Below, piece after piece: positions 32,115 to 33,886 of a DNA stretch of 33,886 nucleotides (within the stretch, counting starts at the first letter, position 1; each line of letters begins with the position of its first letter). The stretch covers positions 1-33,886 of the forward strand of contig CAYUNW010000009.1 in NCBI GenBank assembly GCA_964446235.1. Reading direction: 5' to 3'. Below the pieces are notes generated by a model. The model was given only the letters and a program-made list of their open reading frames with translations, did no database searches and had not been told where the DNA came from. Source of the stretch: CAYUNW01 sp964446235 (GTDB lineage Bacteria; Patescibacteriota; Microgenomatia; 2-02-FULL-39-11). A program made the translations under genes and the position numbers.

Positions 32115-32252
32115 ATGGTAAAAAGAACATTCCAACCAAAAAAAGGTAAAGCCAAAAAAACCTCCGGCTATAGAGCTCGGATGAAAAGCTATTCCGGGAA
32201 AAAAGTAATCAAAAGACGAAGGCAAAAAGGTAGAAAAAAATATTCACTTTAA
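32115..32252 (+). CDS. rpmH: Ribosomal protein bL34
   Basis: 45 residues, the usual length of this small basic large-subunit protein. The start MVKRTFQPKKGK corresponds to the family's M-K-R-T-[YF]-Q-P, followed by GYRARM (18-23), GKKVIKRRRQKGRKKYSL (28-45), matching the L34 core G-R-K-V-x-x-R-R-R-x-K-G-R. First gene of the classic rpmH-rnpA-yidD-yidC-khpB string, 11 bases before rnpA. No SD; an extended -10 lies directly upstream. Confidence 0.96.
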   Translation: MVKRTFQPKKGKAKKTSGYRARMKSYSGKKVIKRRRQKGRKKYSL

Positions 32253-32263
32253 AATCAGCGACC

Positions 32264-32608
32264 GTGTTGTTTTCGAAAAACAAACTTAAATACGCCGAAT
32301 TTTATAAAAACAAATCATCCCATATTAATTTCATTAGTCATTCACTGAAGATTTATGTGAAAAAATCCGAAAACAAAAACCCTAGGTTTTGTATTGTAGT
32401 TCCAAAAAAACTGGATAAGCGGACAGTAAAAAGAAACCAGACAAAAAGAAGTCTTTATAAATTCATTTCTTTGAATATTAAAAAATTTGAATCAAACATA
32501 GATGTGTTGATTATAGTCAAAAAAATAATACAAAAAATTGATGAAGGGAAATTGGTTGAAGACTTAAAAAAATTTATTTATGAATATAAATCCTTTAAAA
32601 ATAATTAA
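32264..32608 (+). CDS. rnpA: Ribonuclease P protein component
   Basis: 114 residues, normal for RnpA, which binds RNase P RNA for tRNA 5'-end maturation. The opening KNKLKYAEFYKN, the central strand pair (SLKIYVKK, RFCIVVPKKLDKRTVKRNQTKRSLYKFI) and the signature R-N-x-x-K-R (RNQTKR, about 58-63) are clear. The start is GTG at 32264 (TTG at 32267 is an alternative); there is no ATG near the expected N-terminus. The 3' end overlaps yidD by 29 bases, implying coupled translation. Confidence 0.93.
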   Translation: MLFSKNKLKYAEFYKNKSSHINFISHSLKIYVKKSENKNPRFCIVVPKKLDKRTVKRNQTKRSLYKFISLNIKKFESNIDVLIIVKKIIQKIDEGKLVEDLKKFIYEYKSFKNN

Positions 32609-32807
32609 AACCTACCATTTTTTAAAAACAAATAATATTATCACCAACATCATCCCATTTGGTAGTTGCCGTTTTGAGCCAAGTTGTTCTATCTATTCAT
32701 ACCAGGCTTTTAAACGATATGGTACAATGAAAGGCATTATTTTGTCTTTAAAAAGGATTGTAAGGTGTCATCCATTTAGTAAAGGAGGGTATGACCCTTT
32801 AAAATAA
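32580..32807 (+). CDS. yidD: Membrane protein insertion efficiency factor YidD
   Basis: 75 residues, family-normal. The signature CRFEPSCSIYSYQAFKRYG (about 30-48) and the end RIVRCHPFSKGGYDPLK match YidD, an amphipathic membrane-associated protein that aids YidC-dependent insertion. It begins inside the end of rnpA (29-base overlap) and is followed by yidC three bases after its stop codon. Confidence 0.94.
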   Translation: MNINPLKIIKTYHFLKTNNIITNIIPFGSCRFEPSCSIYSYQAFKRYGTMKGIILSLKRIVRCHPFSKGGYDPLK

Positions 32808-32810
32808 ATT

Positions 32811-33623
32811 ATGTTTAATCCATCTAATTTTTTTGATGTCTTATTCGTTATACCGATATTGAATGCATTAATGGCGATCTATAAATTATTTTTACTTATT
32901 AAACTTCCAGGCGCTCTCGGTTTTGCTTTGGTATTGTTGACAATCCTGATAAGACTAATAATTAATCCATTGATGGCTACCCAGCTTAAGAATACCCAAA
33001 AAATGGGTAAGCTTAAACCGGAGCTTGATGAATTGGCAAAAGCATTCAAAGACGATAAGCAGCGTTTGTATCAGGAACAAATGAAACTTTATAAAGAGCA
33101 TGGTATAAATCCTGCTGCCGGTTGTCTACCTCTTTTACTGCAGATGCCAATTCTTATAGGTTTATATAACTTGTTTTACAAATTATTAACAAACGGTGAT
33201 TTGGGAGCGGTAGTGGGGGAAATAAATAAAGTGTTGTATTTACCAATACTTAAAATCGATTCGTTGGATTTGTCGTTTTTCGGTTTGAATTTAGCGGCAA
33301 AACCGTCTGAATGGCAAAAATTCGGTTGGTTTTTGCTTCTGGTACCATTAATTACGGCTGTTTTGCAATATTACCAGGCAAAAACAATGGGTTTAAATCC
33401 TGCTAAATCACCGGAAAAAAATAAGAAAGCACTTTTGAAAAATGAAGAAAAGAAAAAAGAGGATGATTTCGGTGAAAGCATGCAGAAACAGATGCAATTT
33501 ATGATGCCTTTGATGATAGGATTTTTCTCCTTCTCTTTTCCTTTAGGATTATCTTTATATTGGAACACTTATACTGTTTTTGGTATAATCCAACAAGTAA
33601 AAATACAAAAAAACCAAAATTAA
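32811..33623 (+). CDS. yidC: Membrane protein insertase YidC/Oxa1
   Basis: 270 residues, the short Gram-positive-like form without the large periplasmic domain of E. coli YidC. Segments: an N-terminal hydrophobic helix (about 7-30), TM1 (about 33-53) with the groove arginine Arg48 in TILIRLIINPL, a charged coiled hairpin loop (about 60-95, QLKNTQKMGKLKPEL), then GINPAAGCLPLLLQMPILIGLYNLFY and later helices ending near residue 260. A Lys/Glu-rich insert (about 198-222, KNKKALLKNEEKKKEDD) lies before the final two helices. There is no lipobox Cys at the N-terminus. It inserts membrane proteins alone or with Sec. Confidence 0.95.
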   Translation: MFNPSNFFDVLFVIPILNALMAIYKLFLLIKLPGALGFALVLLTILIRLIINPLMATQLKNTQKMGKLKPELDELAKAFKDDKQRLYQEQMKLYKEHGINPAAGCLPLLLQMPILIGLYNLFYKLLTNGDLGAVVGEINKVLYLPILKIDSLDLSFFGLNLAAKPSEWQKFGWFLLLVPLITAVLQYYQAKTMGLNPAKSPEKNKKALLKNEEKKKEDDFGESMQKQMQFMMPLMIGFFSFSFPLGLSLYWNTYTVFGIIQQVKIQKNQN

Positions 33624-33624
33624 T

Positions 33625-33886
33625 ATGACAAAAAAAGAAAAAGATATCATTAAAAAGACAGAGGATTTAACTTTTGAATTATTTGATAAATTGGGTATTG
33701 ATGCAAAAATTTCTGAGATATCCCAAAAAGAAGATCATCTTAAGATAGACATCGAAACAGACGAATCAGGTTTGCTCATAGGTCATCACGGTGACACTCT
33801 TAACAGTCTACAGCTTTTAATAGGTGTAATGCTATATAAAAAACTAGGAGAGTGGATAAGGGTTGTTTTGGATGTAGGCGGTTATC
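33625..33886 (+). CDS. khpB: RNA-binding protein KhpB/Jag (3' end cut by window edge)
   Basis: 87 codons seen, open at the window edge. The Jag-type KH domain is visible: an N-terminal helix (about 8-25), an acidic strand, then the KH signature GLLIGHHGDTLNSLQLLIGVM (about 49-69), with the GxxG loop G-H-H-G. The R3H domain expected downstream is outside the window. The gene follows yidC by one base in the conserved order. KhpB-type proteins bind RNA and affect cell envelope synthesis and division in Firmicutes. Confidence 0.9.
   Translation, partial: MTKKEKDIIKKTEDLTFELFDKLGIDAKISEISQKEDHLKIDIETDESGLLIGHHGDTLNSLQLLIGVMLYKKLGEWIRVVLDVGGY

Noticed and set aside
1..33886. CRISPR arrays, tRNA or rRNA genes, insertion sequences, prophage genes
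   Set aside because: No regularly spaced repeats, no cloverleaf-like or rRNA sequence, and no transposase or integrase motifs were found by reading. No intergenic gap exceeds about 170 bases.
1..33886. Recoding of UGA as glycine, as in Gracilibacteria/SR1
   Set aside because: TGA serves as the stop of normal-length genes (6323-6325, 27936-27938) and conserved glycines use GGN codons.

Overview
The window is from a low-GC bacterial chromosome with tightly packed genes and the standard genetic code (TGA is used as a stop, for example for the second penicillin-binding protein and the VirB4-like ATPase). The gene set and style suggest a Patescibacteria/CPR genome, most likely of the Microgenomates group. 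The signs are DUF4012, a CvpA-CAP fusion, a PrgI/TraC/VirB4 string, a C-terminal 'PATGPE' motif, Lys/Asn/Ile-rich proteins and very few Shine-Dalgarno sequences. The group assignment is inference; no rRNA gene is present.

Layout. 1-589: manganese-type superoxide dismutase, cut by the left edge. 655-6325: envelope genes, namely a CvpA-CAP membrane protein divergent from two tandem class A penicillin-binding proteins. 6330-7673: a YkuK-type RNase H-fold protein and an inositol-monophosphatase-family enzyme. 7757-9749: four small membrane or secreted proteins of unknown role. 9750-14529: ribosomal protein L25 (CTC form), an LCP-family protein, a large DUF4012 membrane protein and RNase HI. 14646-19997: an unrecognised block with a long coiled-coil protein and a small partner diverging from a tail-anchored protein and an M50-like membrane protease. 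20000-23917: a ClpC-type AAA+ unfoldase with a large repeat-bearing insertion in its second ATPase module. 24069-29374: a type IV secretion-like string (PrgI-like, TraC-like, VirB4-like, membrane protein). 29377-33886: the replication-origin neighbourhood dnaN-oriC-dnaA, then rpmH-rnpA-yidD-yidC-khpB running the other way, with khpB cut by the right edge.

The dnaN-dnaA gap holds a recognisable origin: DnaA boxes and a run of seven DnaA-trio repeats next to dnaN. dnaA has a near-consensus promoter with a perfect DnaA box in its spacer, which suggests autoregulation. Fourteen genes have a -10-like hexamer ending only 6-14 bases before the start codon, so leaderless or nearly leaderless mRNAs look common; sodA is the clear exception, with a real leader and SD.

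The most unusual item is the ClpC-like protein. About 270 residues carrying four degenerate repeats sit between sensor 1 and the arginine finger of its second AAA+ module, which is where ClpA/ClpC carry the ClpP-docking loop. The divergent coiled-coil/tail-anchored gene block beside it is the second candidate for undescribed biology.
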